Shown in pieces: positions 46,558-55,137 of a DNA stretch of 64,000 nucleotides. The notes beneath the pieces were generated by a model. It had not been told where the DNA came from and made no database searches. It saw only the letters and a program-made list of their open reading frames with translations. Position 1 is the first letter of the stretch; each line of letters starts with the position of its first letter. Source of the DNA: CAVQGZ01 sp963714455 (GTDB taxonomy: Bacteria > Actinomycetota > Actinomycetes > Jiangellales > Jiangellaceae); NCBI GenBank assembly GCA_963714455.1, contig CAVQON010000020.1, positions 487,666 to 551,665 on the forward strand, written 5' to 3'. Position numbers and translations under genes: made by a program.

Positions 46558-47651
46558 GCGCTGCCCTGCCGCTGCGTCCCGAGCTGGTCGGAGCGGTTCC
46601 CTACGGCGCCCCCCAGCTCGACGTGCCGGTCCGGCTCAACACCAACGAGAACCCGTACCCACCCCCGCCCGAGGTCGCCCGCGGCGCCGCGGCCGCGGTG
46701 GCTGACGCGGTCGCCGACCTCAACCGCTACCCCGACCGGGAGGCGAGCGCCCTGCGCACCGACCTCGCCGCCTACCTGAGCGCCGACACCGGGGTGGCGC
46801 TGCGCACCGAGCAGCTCTGGGCGGCGAACGGGTCCAACGAGGTGATGGTGCAGGTCCTGCAGGCCTTCGGCGGCCCGGGACGCACCGCGATGGCGTTCAC
46901 CCCGACCTACTCCATGTACCCGGAGTACGCCCGTGACACCTTCACCGGCTGGGTCACCGGCCGCCGTGGTGACGACTTCGCGCTGACGGCCGCCGACGCT
47001 GCCGCCCAGGTGCGCCAGCAGCGCCCCGACGTGGTGTTCCTCGCCTCCCCGAACAACCCGACCGGCACCGCCCTGCCACCCGACGTCGTGGCGGCGGTGT
47101 ACGACGCGACCGAGGGCATCGTCGTGGTGGACGAGGCGTACGGGGAGTTTCGCCGCGCCGGAACTCCGAGCGCCGTCGAGCTGCTCGACGGCCGTCCCCG
47201 CCTGGTCGTCACGCGCACGATGAGCAAGGCGTTCGCCTTCGCCGGGGCCCGCCTCGGCTACGCCACCGCCGACCCGGCACTGGTCGACGCGCTGCGGGTG
47301 GTGCGGCTGCCCTACCACCTGTCGGCGCTCACCCAGGCGGTGGCCCGGGTGGCCCTGGCCCACGCCGACGCGCTGCAACAAGGCGTGGCCCGGCTGCGCG
47401 CCTCGCGCGACGACCTGGTGGCCTGGCTACGTGCGCAGGGATTCGAGGTGCCCGACTCCGACGCCAACTTCGTGCTCGTCGGCTCGTTCGCCGACCGGCA
47501 CGCCGTCTGGGCGGGACTGCTCGAGCACGGAGTTCTCGTCCGCGAGGTCGGACCGCCACAATGGTTGCGGGTGACGGTGGGCACCGAGGACGAGATGGAC
47601 CAGTTTCGTGACGCGCTGCTGGCGGTCACTCGTGGAGAGGCAGGCACATGA
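46554..47651 (+). CDS. hisC: Histidinol-phosphate aminotransferase
   Basis: 365 residues of PLP fold type I: RLNTNENPYPPPPEV at the start, ANGSNEVMVQVLQAFGGPG, SPNNPTGTALP, VVDEAYGEF and the PLP lysine in TMSKAFAFAGARLGY. It makes histidinol phosphate in the pathway. The start overlaps hisD and the end overlaps hisB by four bases each. Confidence 0.95.
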   Translation: MSAALPLRPELVGAVPYGAPQLDVPVRLNTNENPYPPPPEVARGAAAAVADAVADLNRYPDREASALRTDLAAYLSADTGVALRTEQLWAANGSNEVMVQVLQAFGGPGRTAMAFTPTYSMYPEYARDTFTGWVTGRRGDDFALTAADAAAQVRQQRPDVVFLASPNNPTGTALPPDVVAAVYDATEGIVVVDEAYGEFRRAGTPSAVELLDGRPRLVVTRTMSKAFAFAGARLGYATADPALVDALRVVRLPYHLSALTQAVARVALAHADALQQGVARLRASRDDLVAWLRAQGFEVPDSDANFVLVGSFADRHAVWAGLLEHGVLVREVGPPQWLRVTVGTEDEMDQFRDALLAVTRGEAGT

Positions 47652-48265
47652 GCGCACCCCGGACGGCTCGCATCGAGCGCGTGACGAAGGAGTCCAGCGT
47701 GCTCGTCGAGATCGACCTCGACGGCACCGGGCGCACCGATGTCTCCACGGGCGTCGGGTTCTACGACCACATGCTCAGCCAGGTCGGGCGCCACGGGCTC
47801 ATCGACCTCGCGATCACCACCGAGGGCGACCTGCACGTCGACGCGCACCACGTCGTCGAAGACACCGCCATCGTGCTCGGCCAGGCCCTACGTGAGGCCC
47901 TCGGCGACAAGGCCGGCATCGTCCGGTTCGGCGACGCGCTCGTCCCGCTGGACGAGACGCTGGTGCAGGTGGCCGTCGACCTCGCCGGACGCCCCTACTG
48001 CGTGCACACCGGCGAGCCGGCCGGGCAGGAGTACGCGCTGATCGGCGCCGGTACCGGCGTGCCGTTCATCGGCTCGCTCACCCGCCACGTCATCGAGACC
48101 CTGGCCAGCAACGCCGCCATCGCGCTGCACGTTCGGGTGCTGGCCGGGCGCGACCCGCACCACGTCGTCGAGGCGCAGTTCAAGGCACTCGGACGGGCGC
48201 TGCGGACGGCCGTCGCTCTCGACCCCCGCGAGAGCGGTGTCCCGTCCACGAAGGGTGCGCTGTAG
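47648..48265 (+). CDS. hisB: Imidazoleglycerol-phosphate dehydratase
   Basis: 205 residues, monofunctional form. TDVSTGVGFYDHMLSQVGRHGLIDL, DAHHVVEDTAIVLGQAL, CVHTGEPAGQEYALIG and HHVVEAQFKALGRALR give the His/Glu metal ligands of the manganese dehydratase. ATG 47648 overlaps hisC. A 50-residue membrane protein gene begins 4 nt after the stop. Confidence 0.95.
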   Translation: MSAPRTARIERVTKESSVLVEIDLDGTGRTDVSTGVGFYDHMLSQVGRHGLIDLAITTEGDLHVDAHHVVEDTAIVLGQALREALGDKAGIVRFGDALVPLDETLVQVAVDLAGRPYCVHTGEPAGQEYALIGAGTGVPFIGSLTRHVIETLASNAAIALHVRVLAGRDPHHVVEAQFKALGRALRTAVALDPRESGVPSTKGAL

Positions 48266-48269
48266 CGAG

Positions 48270-48422
48270 ATGGGTCTGGTGCTGATCGGGGTAGCCGGGA
48301 TCCTGCTCGGCGGCCTCATCTCGTTCCGACGCCAGGGCAAGCCGCTGGGCATCCAGGTCGTCCTCGGGGTCGCCATGGTGATCGCGCTCGTGCTGGCCAC
48401 GCAGACGGCGCCCTTCGCATGA
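48270..48422 (+). CDS. 50-residue two-helix membrane protein between hisB and hisH
   Basis: The product, MGLVLIGVAGILLGGLISFR followed by a short basic loop and IQVVLGVAMVIALVLATQ, has two membrane helices and nothing else. It starts 4 nt after hisB and overlaps hisH by ATGA, so it is translationally embedded in the his operon. I recall similar small genes at this place in other actinobacteria. No function is known; the regular overlaps make it unlikely to be a chance frame. Confidence 0.7.
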   Translation: MGLVLIGVAGILLGGLISFRRQGKPLGIQVVLGVAMVIALVLATQTAPFA

Positions 48423-49060
48423 GCCGCCCGTCGGTCGTCGTGCTCGACTACGGGTCGGGCAACGTCCGTTCCGCGGTTCGGGCCCTCGAGCGCGCAGGTG
48501 CCGACGTGACGCTGACGGCCGACTACGCATCGGCGAGCGACTGCGACGGGCTCGTCGTGCCCGGCGTCGGCGCCTTCGCCGCCTGCATGGCCGGGCTTCG
48601 CGCGGTGCGCGGCCCGGAGATCATCGATCGGCGCCTCGCCGGCGGACGTCCCGTGCTGGGCATCTGCGTCGGGCTGCAGGTTCTCTTCGAGTCCGGCGTC
48701 GAGCACGGGGTGGCGACCGACGGTCTGGGGGAGTGGCCCGGGGTGGTGGAGCAGCTGCACGCCGAGCCCCTTCCGCACATGGGGTGGAACACCGTCGACG
48801 CCCCGGCGGAGTCGACGCTGCTCGCCGGCCTTGCCGGGGAGCGGTTCTACTTCGTCCACTCGTACGGCGTGCGCACATGGCTCATGTCGGCCGAGCACGA
48901 GGTGTTCACCCCGCCCACGGTCTCCTGGGTCGAGCACGGCGGGGACCGGTTCGTCGCCGCCGTCGAGAACGGACCGTTGGTCGCCACCCAGTTCCACCCC
49001 GAGAAGTCCGCGGACGCCGGCGCGGCCCTGCTGCGCGGCTGGGTCGAGCGGCTGTCGTGA
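48419..49060 (+). CDS. hisH: Imidazole glycerol phosphate synthase glutaminase subunit
   Basis: 213 residues, class I glutamine amidotransferase: VVLDYGSGNVRSAVRALERAG, VPGVGAFAACM, the nucleophile Cys in GICVGLQVLFESG, MGWNTV and the His-Glu pair in ATQFHPEKSADAG. It feeds ammonia to HisF (51573-52340). It overlaps the small membrane gene by four bases. Confidence 0.95.
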   Translation: MSRPSVVVLDYGSGNVRSAVRALERAGADVTLTADYASASDCDGLVVPGVGAFAACMAGLRAVRGPEIIDRRLAGGRPVLGICVGLQVLFESGVEHGVATDGLGEWPGVVEQLHAEPLPHMGWNTVDAPAESTLLAGLAGERFYFVHSYGVRTWLMSAEHEVFTPPTVSWVEHGGDRFVAAVENGPLVATQFHPEKSADAGAALLRGWVERLS

Positions 49061-49070
49061 GCAGGCCGGT

Positions 49071-49853
49071 ATGAGCGAGCACACCTGGGACAGCAGCGCC
49101 TACGACCGCGACTTCGCGTTCGTGGCCGCCTACGGCGAGACGATCCTGGGCTGGCTCGACCCGCACCCCGGTGAGCGCATCCTCGACCTGGGGTGCGGCA
49201 CGGGCGACCTGACCGCCCGCCTGGTCGACTCCGGCGCGCAGGTGGTTGGTCTGGACTCCGACGAGGCGATGGCGCAGGCTTTCCGCGCGCGCCTGCCCGG
49301 TGTGCCGCTCGTGGTGCACGACGCCCAGCAGGTGTGGCCGGCCGCCCCGCCGCTGGACCGGCCGTTCGACGCCGTGTTCAGCAACGCCGCGCTGCACTGG
49401 ATGCCCGACGCGGCAGCCGTCGCGGCGTCGATGGCGGCGGCGCTCGTGCCGGGTGGCCGCCTGGCCGTCGAGCTCGGTGGGGTCGGCAACGTCGCAACGG
49501 TTCAGGGCGCCGCCGAGCAGGCAGCCGCCGACCTCAGCGTGTCGCCGCCGCGGTGGAACCGCTACTACCCCAGCCCGGCGGCCTACGCCGCCGTGCTCGA
49601 GGACGCCGGCTTCGAGGTACGCCAGCTCGAGCTGGCCGACCGTCCCACCCGGCTGTCCGGACCCGACGGTCTCGCTGCCTGGTTGCGGCTCTTCGGCCGG
49701 GGTGCGCTGGCGCACCTGACCAGGTCCGAGCAGGACGCGCTGACCGCTCGCGCCGTCGAGATCGCCCGGCCGGCCCTGTTCTCCGACGGGTCGTGGTGGG
49801 CCGACTACCGGCGGCTGCGGGTGCTGGCTCTGCTGGGCGGTGCTGCGACGTAG
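49071..49853 (+). CDS. SAM-dependent methyltransferase within the his operon
   Basis: 260 residues with a class I methyltransferase core: ERILDLGCGTGDLTARL (SAM loop), VVGLDSDEAMAQAF, FDAVFSNAALHWMPD and a trans-aconitate-methyltransferase-like C-terminal half (NRYYPSPAAYAAVLEDAGF). It starts 10 nt after hisH and precedes priA by 11 nt. The substrate is unknown and there is no clear tie to histidine synthesis beyond location. Confidence 0.88.
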   Translation: MSEHTWDSSAYDRDFAFVAAYGETILGWLDPHPGERILDLGCGTGDLTARLVDSGAQVVGLDSDEAMAQAFRARLPGVPLVVHDAQQVWPAAPPLDRPFDAVFSNAALHWMPDAAAVAASMAAALVPGGRLAVELGGVGNVATVQGAAEQAAADLSVSPPRWNRYYPSPAAYAAVLEDAGFEVRQLELADRPTRLSGPDGLAAWLRLFGRGALAHLTRSEQDALTARAVEIARPALFSDGSWWADYRRLRVLALLGGAAT

Positions 49854-49856
49854 GCT
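49851..49856 (+). promoter_or_regulatory. -10 hexamer TAGGCT before priA
   Basis: TAGGCT overlaps the methyltransferase stop (TAG) and ends 8 nt before GTG 49865, the same geometry as at hisD. It suggests an internal leaderless promoter for priA. Confidence 0.45.
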
Positions 49857-49864
49857 TGCGCGCC

Positions 49865-50587
49865 GTGCTGCCCCTGGTTCTGCTGCCCGCTGTCGACGTC
49901 GCGAACGGGCAGGCTGTACGCCTGGTACAGGGGGAGGCGGGGTCGGAGACGTCCTACGGCGACCCGCTCCAGGCCGCGCTGGCCTGGCAGAGCGCGGGGG
50001 CGCAGTGGATCCACCTGGTCGACCTCGATGCGGCATTCGGGCGCGGGTCGAACGCCGACCTGCTCGCTGACGTGATCGGCCGCCTGGACGTGCAGGTCGA
50101 GCTGAGCGGCGGCATCCGCGACGAGGCGTCGCTGGCCGCGGCCCTGGCTACCGGCTGCGCTCGGGTCAACCTCGGCACTGCCGCGATCGAGGACCCCGAC
50201 TGGACCGCTCGCGCCATCGCCGAGCACGGCGAGCGCATCGCGGTCGGCCTCGACGTGCGCGGCCACACCCTGGCAGCCCGCGGCTGGACCCGTGAGGGTG
50301 GCGACCTGTTCGAGACCCTTGCCCGCCTGGACGCCGACGGCTGCGCCCGCTACGTGGTGACCGACGTCACCAAGGACGGCACCCTGCGTGGCCCGAACGT
50401 CGACCTGCTGCGTCAGGTGTGTGCCGCGACCGACCGTCCGGTGATCGCCAGTGGTGGCGTGTCGACGCTCGACGACCTCGTGGCGCTGCGAGCGCTCGTC
50501 CCCGACGGGGTCGAAGGGGCGATCGTCGGCAAGGCCCTGTACGCCGGTCAGTTCACTCTGCGACGAGGCACTCGCCGTCAGCCATGA
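49865..50587 (+). CDS. priA: Phosphoribosyl isomerase A (HisA, probably also TrpF)
   Basis: 240-residue (beta-alpha)8 barrel: LLPAVDVANGQAVRLVQGEAGSETSYGDPL, VDLDAAFGRGSN, ELSGGIRDEASL, LDVRGHTLAARGWT, VTDVTKDGTLRGPN, ASGGVSTLDDL. The Asp of PAVD and the Asp of TDVTKDGT are the catalytic pair. The RGWTREGG loop resembles PriA, the actinobacterial enzyme that also replaces TrpF; a trpF would have to be absent from the genome to confirm. The 3' end overlaps the convergent ridA-like gene by 35 nt. Confidence 0.92.
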   Translation: MLPLVLLPAVDVANGQAVRLVQGEAGSETSYGDPLQAALAWQSAGAQWIHLVDLDAAFGRGSNADLLADVIGRLDVQVELSGGIRDEASLAAALATGCARVNLGTAAIEDPDWTARAIAEHGERIAVGLDVRGHTLAARGWTREGGDLFETLARLDADGCARYVVTDVTKDGTLRGPNVDLLRQVCAATDRPVIASGGVSTLDDLVALRALVPDGVEGAIVGKALYAGQFTLRRGTRRQP

Positions 50588-50972
50588 CCGGGGCGATGAC
50601 CGCCTCCAGCTCGATCTCGACCCGCCAGCGCGGGTCGACCAGTCCCGCCACCACGACCATGGTGGCCGCCGGGCGCACCTCGCCGAACACCTGGCCGTGG
50701 GCGCGGCCGACCGCCTGCCAGTCGGCTGCGTCGGTCACGTACATCCGGGTGCGCACCACGTCGGCGGCGGTGGCGCCGGCCTGTGACAACGCCTCGAGGG
50801 CGATGTCGAAGCAACGCGCGGCCTGCGTCAGCGGGTCGGGGTCGCACTCCCCGTCCGGCCACACCGGTCCGGTCCCCGACACCAGCACCCGGTCGCCGAC
50901 CCGCACGGCCCGGCTGAAGCCGATCGGCGCCTCGTAGGGCGAGCCGGAGGAGATGCGCTGGCGGTCAGGCAT
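50553..50972 (-). CDS. RidA family protein
   Basis: 139 residues of the YjgF/RidA trimer family (VGDRVLVSGTGPVWPDGE, CFDIALEALSQAGATAADVVRTRMYVTD, EIELEAVIA with the conserved Glu region). The key Arg lies in RTRMYVTD. RidA hydrolyses reactive enamines or imines, but many paralogues have other roles. It overlaps the upstream PPOX-class gene by 8 nt and priA by 35 nt at its 3' end. Confidence 0.9.
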   Translation of the reverse strand: MPDRQRISSGSPYEAPIGFSRAVRVGDRVLVSGTGPVWPDGECDPDPLTQAARCFDIALEALSQAGATAADVVRTRMYVTDAADWQAVGRAHGQVFGEVRPAATMVVVAGLVDPRWRVEIELEAVIAPVMADGECLVAE

Positions 50973-51357
50973 CGGCCAGTGCGATCTCGATGCCGATCCG
51001 CTCCGGCTTCTTGCCGCGGTTGCGCACCACGACGTCCAGAAGGCCCATGACCTTGCTGATCAGCCCGTACTTGGCGTCGATGAGCCGCAGCGTGTGCTCG
51101 CTGCCCGCAGCGTCCAGGAGCCGGGCGGTACCGTCGACGTGCTCACCCTTGAGCCGCCCGCGCGCGTCGCACGACGCGAGCAGCACCCGCGACGTGTGCC
51201 GCAACCGCTTGACCTTGCCCGTCTCCACTGGCGTGGTGACGTACAGGTGGTCGCCGTCGCGGGCGACCCAGACAGGGGTCGCGACCGGGGTTCCGTCGCG
51301 CCTGAAGGTGGTCAAGGAGACGTACGTGGCGGCACCAAGGGTGTCGAGATCTGTCAC
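50965..51357 (-). CDS. PPOX-class (F420/flavin-dependent) oxidoreductase-like protein
   Basis: 130 residues with the split-barrel flavin fold: TYVSLTTFRRDGTPVATPVWVARDGDHLYVTTP, TGKVKRLRHTSRVLLASCDARGRLKG. Relatives in actinobacteria bind F420 or FMN; the substrate cannot be told. I chose GTG 51357, where family similarity starts (TDLDTLGAATYVSL); the frame stays open to 51450. It is followed by the RidA gene, probably as a pair. Confidence 0.85.
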   Translation of the reverse strand: MTDLDTLGAATYVSLTTFRRDGTPVATPVWVARDGDHLYVTTPVETGKVKRLRHTSRVLLASCDARGRLKGEHVDGTARLLDAAGSEHTLRLIDAKYGLISKVMGLLDVVVRNRGKKPERIGIEIALADA

Positions 51358-51432
51358 GGTTTCACTCAACCACGCCTCGTTGGCGGCGCACCTGCCGGCT
51401 GGGGCAGGCCCGCGCAAAGGATGACCCCAGGG

Positions 51433-51535
51433 GTGTACGTCAATCCCCACATTCGCAGGTATCGAGCAGAACTGACCTGCGGCTTCGTGGCGACAAGGGC
51501 TTCGGGGGAGGGCGAATGTGGGGATTCGCGTACAC
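51433..51535. repeat. 103-bp element with 22-bp inverted terminal arms upstream of hisF
   Basis: GTGTACG (51433-51439) and AATCCCCACATTCGC (51442-51456) are exactly complementary to CGTACAC (51529-51535) and GCGAATGTGGGGATT (51512-51526), with only a 2-nt mismatch between blocks. The 55-nt interior contains CGCAGGT/ACCTGCG (51454-51460, 51475-51481), which competes with the left arm. It lies between divergent genes, so terminator function is unlikely. Confidence 0.8.
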
Positions 51536-51572
51536 GTCCGAGCGACGGTGCCCCGCGACCTACCCTGGGACT

Positions 51573-52340
51573 GTGTCGTTGGCCGTGCGCGTGATCCCCT
51601 GCCTGGACGTCGACGCCGGACGGGTGGTGAAGGGCGTCAACTTCGTGAATCTGCGCGACGCCGGCGACCCGGTCGAGATGGCCCGCGCCTACGACGCGGA
51701 GGGCGCCGACGAGCTGGTCTTTCTCGACGTCACGGCCTCCAGCGACAGCCGGGGGACCACCTACGACGTGGTCCGCGCCACCGCCGAGCAGGTCTTCATC
51801 CCGCTGACGGTCGGGGGCGGGGTGCGCACCGTCGACGACGTCGACCGGCTGCTGCGCGCGGGTGCGGACAAGGTGGGCGTGAACACCGCCGCCATCGCCC
51901 GCCCGGAGGTGATCGCCGAGATCGCCGACAGGTTCGGCAACCAGGTGCTGGTGCTCTCCGTCGACGCCCGCCGGTGCCAGGGCGAGCCGACCGAGTCCGG
52001 CTTCGAGGTCACCACGCACGGTGGACGCGTCGGCACCGGCATCGACGCGGTGGCCTGGGCGGCTCGCGCCTGCGAGCTCGGCGCGGGGGAGATCCTGCTC
52101 AACTCGATGGACGCCGACGGCACGAAGGCCGGGTTCGACACCGAGCTGATCGCCGCGGTGCGGGCCGTGGTCAGCGTGCCGGTCATTGCCAGCGGCGGTG
52201 CCGGGGCGCTGGAGCACTTCGCCCCGGCAGTCGAGGCCGGTGGCGACGCCGTGCTGGCGGCCAGCGTCTTCCACTTCGGCCAGCTTCGCATCGGCGAGGT
52301 CAAGCAGAGCCTGGCCGCGGCCGGTCACCCGGTGCGCTGA
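51573..52340 (+). CDS. hisF: Imidazole glycerol phosphate synthase cyclase subunit
   Basis: 255-residue (beta-alpha)8 barrel: RVIPCLDVDAGRVVKGVNFVNLRDAGDP, LDVTASSDSRGTTYDVV, VGGGVRTVDDV, LLNSMDADGTKAGFD, IASGGAGALEHF. The Asp of CLDVD and of MDADGT are catalytic. It pairs with HisH. GTG 51573 has TACCCT 6 nt upstream (51561-51566) and no Shine-Dalgarno, so it probably has its own leaderless promoter after the inverted repeat element. Confidence 0.95.
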   Translation: MSLAVRVIPCLDVDAGRVVKGVNFVNLRDAGDPVEMARAYDAEGADELVFLDVTASSDSRGTTYDVVRATAEQVFIPLTVGGGVRTVDDVDRLLRAGADKVGVNTAAIARPEVIAEIADRFGNQVLVLSVDARRCQGEPTESGFEVTTHGGRVGTGIDAVAWAARACELGAGEILLNSMDADGTKAGFDTELIAAVRAVVSVPVIASGGAGALEHFAPAVEAGGDAVLAASVFHFGQLRIGEVKQSLAAAGHPVR

Positions 52341-52347
52341 CCCAGCC

Positions 52348-52971
52348 TCAGACGCCCATGGGGGTCTGGTGGAACGCCGCGACGAGGTCGTCCGGCCCCT
52401 CGACCGTCACCAGGGCCTGGTCGGTGCGGCCGTAGGCGTGCATCACGAGCTCGCTGACCGGTCCGGAGACGACGACGGCAGGGTGGCCCGACTTGGCGAT
52501 CAGCTCGGCACCGTCGGGGCGTCGCAGCACGACCGGGACGACCGCCTTTCGGTAGAGCTGCTTGGCCATCGATGACATCACCGCCCAGAGCGCCCTCTCG
52601 TCGGAGTCGGTGAGCGCGCGGGGCTCCCAGTCCGGCTGCGCGCGGCGCACGTCCTCATGGTGCACGAAGTACTCCGCCCCGTTGACCTTCGCGTCGACGG
52701 CTGCGATCGACGACGGCGACCACCGGGGTGGTCGGCGCACCCGGCTCACGAGCGTGTCCCACGGGCCGCTGGCCATCTCCCGCTGGCGTCGCTCCATGGC
52801 ACCGGCCAGCGGCGTGAGCAGGATCCCGACCGCCAGGGGGCTGGTCTCGCGCAGGTGCAGGTGCGCGGCCAGGTCGCGGGTGTCCCACCCCTCGCACAGC
52901 GTCGGGGCGTCGGGGCCGACCTCGGTGAACAAGTCGCAGAGCGCGGCGCGCTCCCGGGAAGCAAGGCTCAT
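52348..52971 (-). CDS. TIGR03085-type mycothiol-dependent/DinB-like metal-binding protein
   Basis: 207 residues. The segment LCEGWDTRDLAAHLHLRETSPLAVG carries the metal His pattern of the mycothiol maleylpyruvate isomerase N-terminal fold, and NGAEYFVHHEDVRRAQP follows as in TIGR03085. Mycothiol is actinobacterial, which fits the host. The reaction is unknown. ATG 52971 has TAGGGT 7 nt upstream on its strand, again leaderless. It ends 7 nt from the convergent hisF. Confidence 0.85.
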   Translation of the reverse strand: MSLASRERAALCDLFTEVGPDAPTLCEGWDTRDLAAHLHLRETSPLAVGILLTPLAGAMERRQREMASGPWDTLVSRVRRPPRWSPSSIAAVDAKVNGAEYFVHHEDVRRAQPDWEPRALTDSDERALWAVMSSMAKQLYRKAVVPVVLRRPDGAELIAKSGHPAVVVSGPVSELVMHAYGRTDQALVTVEGPDDLVAAFHQTPMGV

Positions 52972-53009
52972 GTGGGCAACCCTAGGAGTCAGCCGCGGCG
53001 TGTGCCCGC

Positions 53010-53724
53010 TCAGCGTGGCCGCGAGGAGGCGATGCGAGCGGCCTCCGCGGCCAGGCTGTCGTCGAGCGGCTCGAGGGCGTTCGGCAGGCCGGCGGCCGCC
53101 AGGGCCGCAGCCAGCAGGTGGTCGGCCACCGCCGGACACTTCGCCAGCAGCGGTCCGTGCAGGTACGTGCCGATCACGTTGTCGCGGCGTGCGCCCTCCG
53201 TGCCGTCGGTGCCGTTGTTGCCCTGGCCGAGCGCTGTGCGTCCGAGGGGAGACAGCCTGCGGCCCCAGATAGGTGAGTCCGCTGTGGTTCTCGTACCCCA
53301 CGAGCGTGCCGAAGTCGCTGGTCGACGTGACGTTGCCGATCAGGCGGGTCGGCCCCGCCTCGGTGCGCACGTCGAGCAGGCCGACGCCGTCCAGCCGAGG
53401 AGCGTCGAACGGCGCGAAGTAGTGCCCGGCCATCTGGTACATGCCACAGATCAGCAGCATCGCGACGCCGTCGTCCGCGCGGGCACGCAGGTCGGGGCCC
53501 TTCGCGGCCAGGTCGTCGGTGATCACGGCCTGGCCGGCGTCCTGCCCGCCCCCGCCGACGAGCAGGTGCGTGTCCGACGGCAGCGGGTCGCCGACGCCGA
53601 CGCGGGTCACCTCGACGGGCAGGCCGCGCCACTCCAGCCGCCGGCGCAGCACCTGCACGTTGCCGTTGTCGCCGTAGATGTTCATCTCCGCGGCGTACAG
53701 GTGCACGATCCGCACAGCGGTCAC
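53010..53724 (-). pseudogene. gatD: gatD, lipid II isoglutaminyl synthase glutaminase subunit, one frameshift
   Basis: The frame from GTG 53724 gives RIVHLYAAEMNIYGDNGNVQVL, VGGGGQDAGQ and the nucleophile in MLLICGMYQMAGHYF (Cys 93), to YENHSGLTYLGPQ. It then shifts near 53254-53262, after which LSPLGRTALGQGNNGTDG and NVIGTYLHGPLL (catalytic His) continue to a stop at 53010. The span is 715 nt, so one extra base (or two missing) restores about 237 residues. All motifs survive, so a sequencing error is likely. GTG overlaps the murT stop. GatD supplies ammonia to MurT. Confidence 0.88.
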
Positions 53725-55076
53725 GACGACCTCCCGGCTCGGCTGCGGCGACGGTTGGTGGTGGCCCTGGGGCGCTCGCGCAGCAGCTCGTGCAGCCGCC
53801 ACATCGCCGTGTACGTCGTGTAGACGACGACCCGCCCGCCGTCGGGGGCTGCGGCGACGGCGGCCCGCATCGCAGTGGGCACGTCGGTGATCCGCTCGGC
53901 GACGTCCACGCCGTCGTAGCGCAGGCGCAGGGCCATGTCGGCGGCCCGGGTGCCGGCGGTCATCACCGGTCCACGGGTGGCGGCCAGGCCGGAGAAGTCG
54001 ACGTCCCAGAGCCACGAGACGTCGCGCCCGTCGGCGTACTCGTCGTTGATCGCCACGACGCTGACGTCGGGCGGCGACTGCTGCTGGGAGAGAAGCGCCA
54101 GCCGAAAGCCGCCGGGGTTCTTGGCCAGCTGCAGCACCACCTGGCGTCCGTCCACCGTCAGCGTCTCGCCACGGCCGAACGCGGGCGGGACGTCGGCCAG
54201 CGCCGTGGTGACGGCCTCGGCGTCCAGTCCCTCGCCGAGCGCGGCTGCGACGACCGCCGCGGCGTTCTGCGCGTTGTGCGCACCTTCGGCCTTGAGCGTG
54301 ACCGGGTACGCCTCGGTCCCGATGCGGTACGTGGATCGCTCACCGGAGTAGCCGACGAGCTCGACCTCGGCCCGCGGTGGGGTCGACGCGGCGCCGGCCT
54401 CGTCGGGGACGGGCGCGGCGCCCTGCACGTCGGCGTGCAGCTCGTCGTCGGTACGGAACAGGTCACGCAACGACGGGTCGACGCCGAACCATCGCACCGG
54501 CACGGTGGCCAGGTCGGCCAGCGCGGACACCCGTGGGTCGTCCCGGTTGAGCACCACCTCGCCGGTGGCCGCTCGCACGGCGCGCCCGAGCAGACGGGCG
54601 GTGTGGTCGATCTCGCCGAACCGATCCATCTGGTCGCGCAGCACGTTGAGCACCACGACCCGGTGCGGGGCGAGCTGCTCGACGAACTTGGCGGCGTACG
54701 CCTCGTCCAGCTCGAGAACGGCGAGGTCGTAGTCGAGGCGGCCGTTCCATCGGGCGACGTCGACGACGGCGCTCACCGCCCCGCGCGTGAAGTTGCTCCC
54801 GGTCGGGTTGGTGAGCACCCGGTAGCGCGTGCCCAGCACGTGGGCCAGCATCTTCGTGGTGGTCGTCTTCCCGTTGGTGCCGCTGACGACCGTGACGCCC
54901 CGGGGCAGCGTGCCGAGTCGGCGGGCGAGGTAGCCGGCGTCCACCGACTCCACCACCTTGCCGGGAAGGGTTCCACCGGTGCGACCGGCCAGGCGCAGCG
55001 ACGACTGCACCCCTTTGCCCAGCCAGGTCGAGAGCACGTCCACGACGCGCGAGGGTAGCCCGGCGAGGCCGTGCAC
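53721..55076 (-). CDS. murT: Lipid II isoglutaminyl synthase ligase subunit MurT
   Basis: 451 residues: Mur-ligase ATP loop TVVSGTNGKTTTTKMLAHVL, TNPTGSNFTRGAVSAVV, ELDEAYAAKFVEQLAPHRVVVLNVLRDQMDRFGEIDH, and the C-terminal DUF1727 domain (NDEYADGRDVSWLWDVDF). With GatD it amidates D-glutamate of lipid II to D-isoglutamine. The Cys4 zinc ribbon of the Staphylococcus enzyme is absent in the segment around residues 200-250, as I recall for other actinobacterial MurT. Start GTG 55076; gatD overlaps by four bases. Confidence 0.93.
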   Translation of the reverse strand: MHGLAGLPSRVVDVLSTWLGKGVQSSLRLAGRTGGTLPGKVVESVDAGYLARRLGTLPRGVTVVSGTNGKTTTTKMLAHVLGTRYRVLTNPTGSNFTRGAVSAVVDVARWNGRLDYDLAVLELDEAYAAKFVEQLAPHRVVVLNVLRDQMDRFGEIDHTARLLGRAVRAATGEVVLNRDDPRVSALADLATVPVRWFGVDPSLRDLFRTDDELHADVQGAAPVPDEAGAASTPPRAEVELVGYSGERSTYRIGTEAYPVTLKAEGAHNAQNAAAVVAAALGEGLDAEAVTTALADVPPAFGRGETLTVDGRQVVLQLAKNPGGFRLALLSQQQSPPDVSVVAINDEYADGRDVSWLWDVDFSGLAATRGPVMTAGTRAADMALRLRYDGVDVAERITDVPTAMRAAVAAAPDGGRVVVYTTYTAMWRLHELLRERPRATTNRRRSRAGRSS

Positions 55077-55137
55077 CTCACCCGGGCACGAGCCGAGCAG
55101 GGAACAGACCGGGCTCGCGCCGGGTTAGGTTCCGTTT

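Noticed and set aside
51433..51535. Bidirectional terminator
   Set aside because: The flanking genes diverge from this region, so no transcript should end here, and the 55-nt loop is too long.
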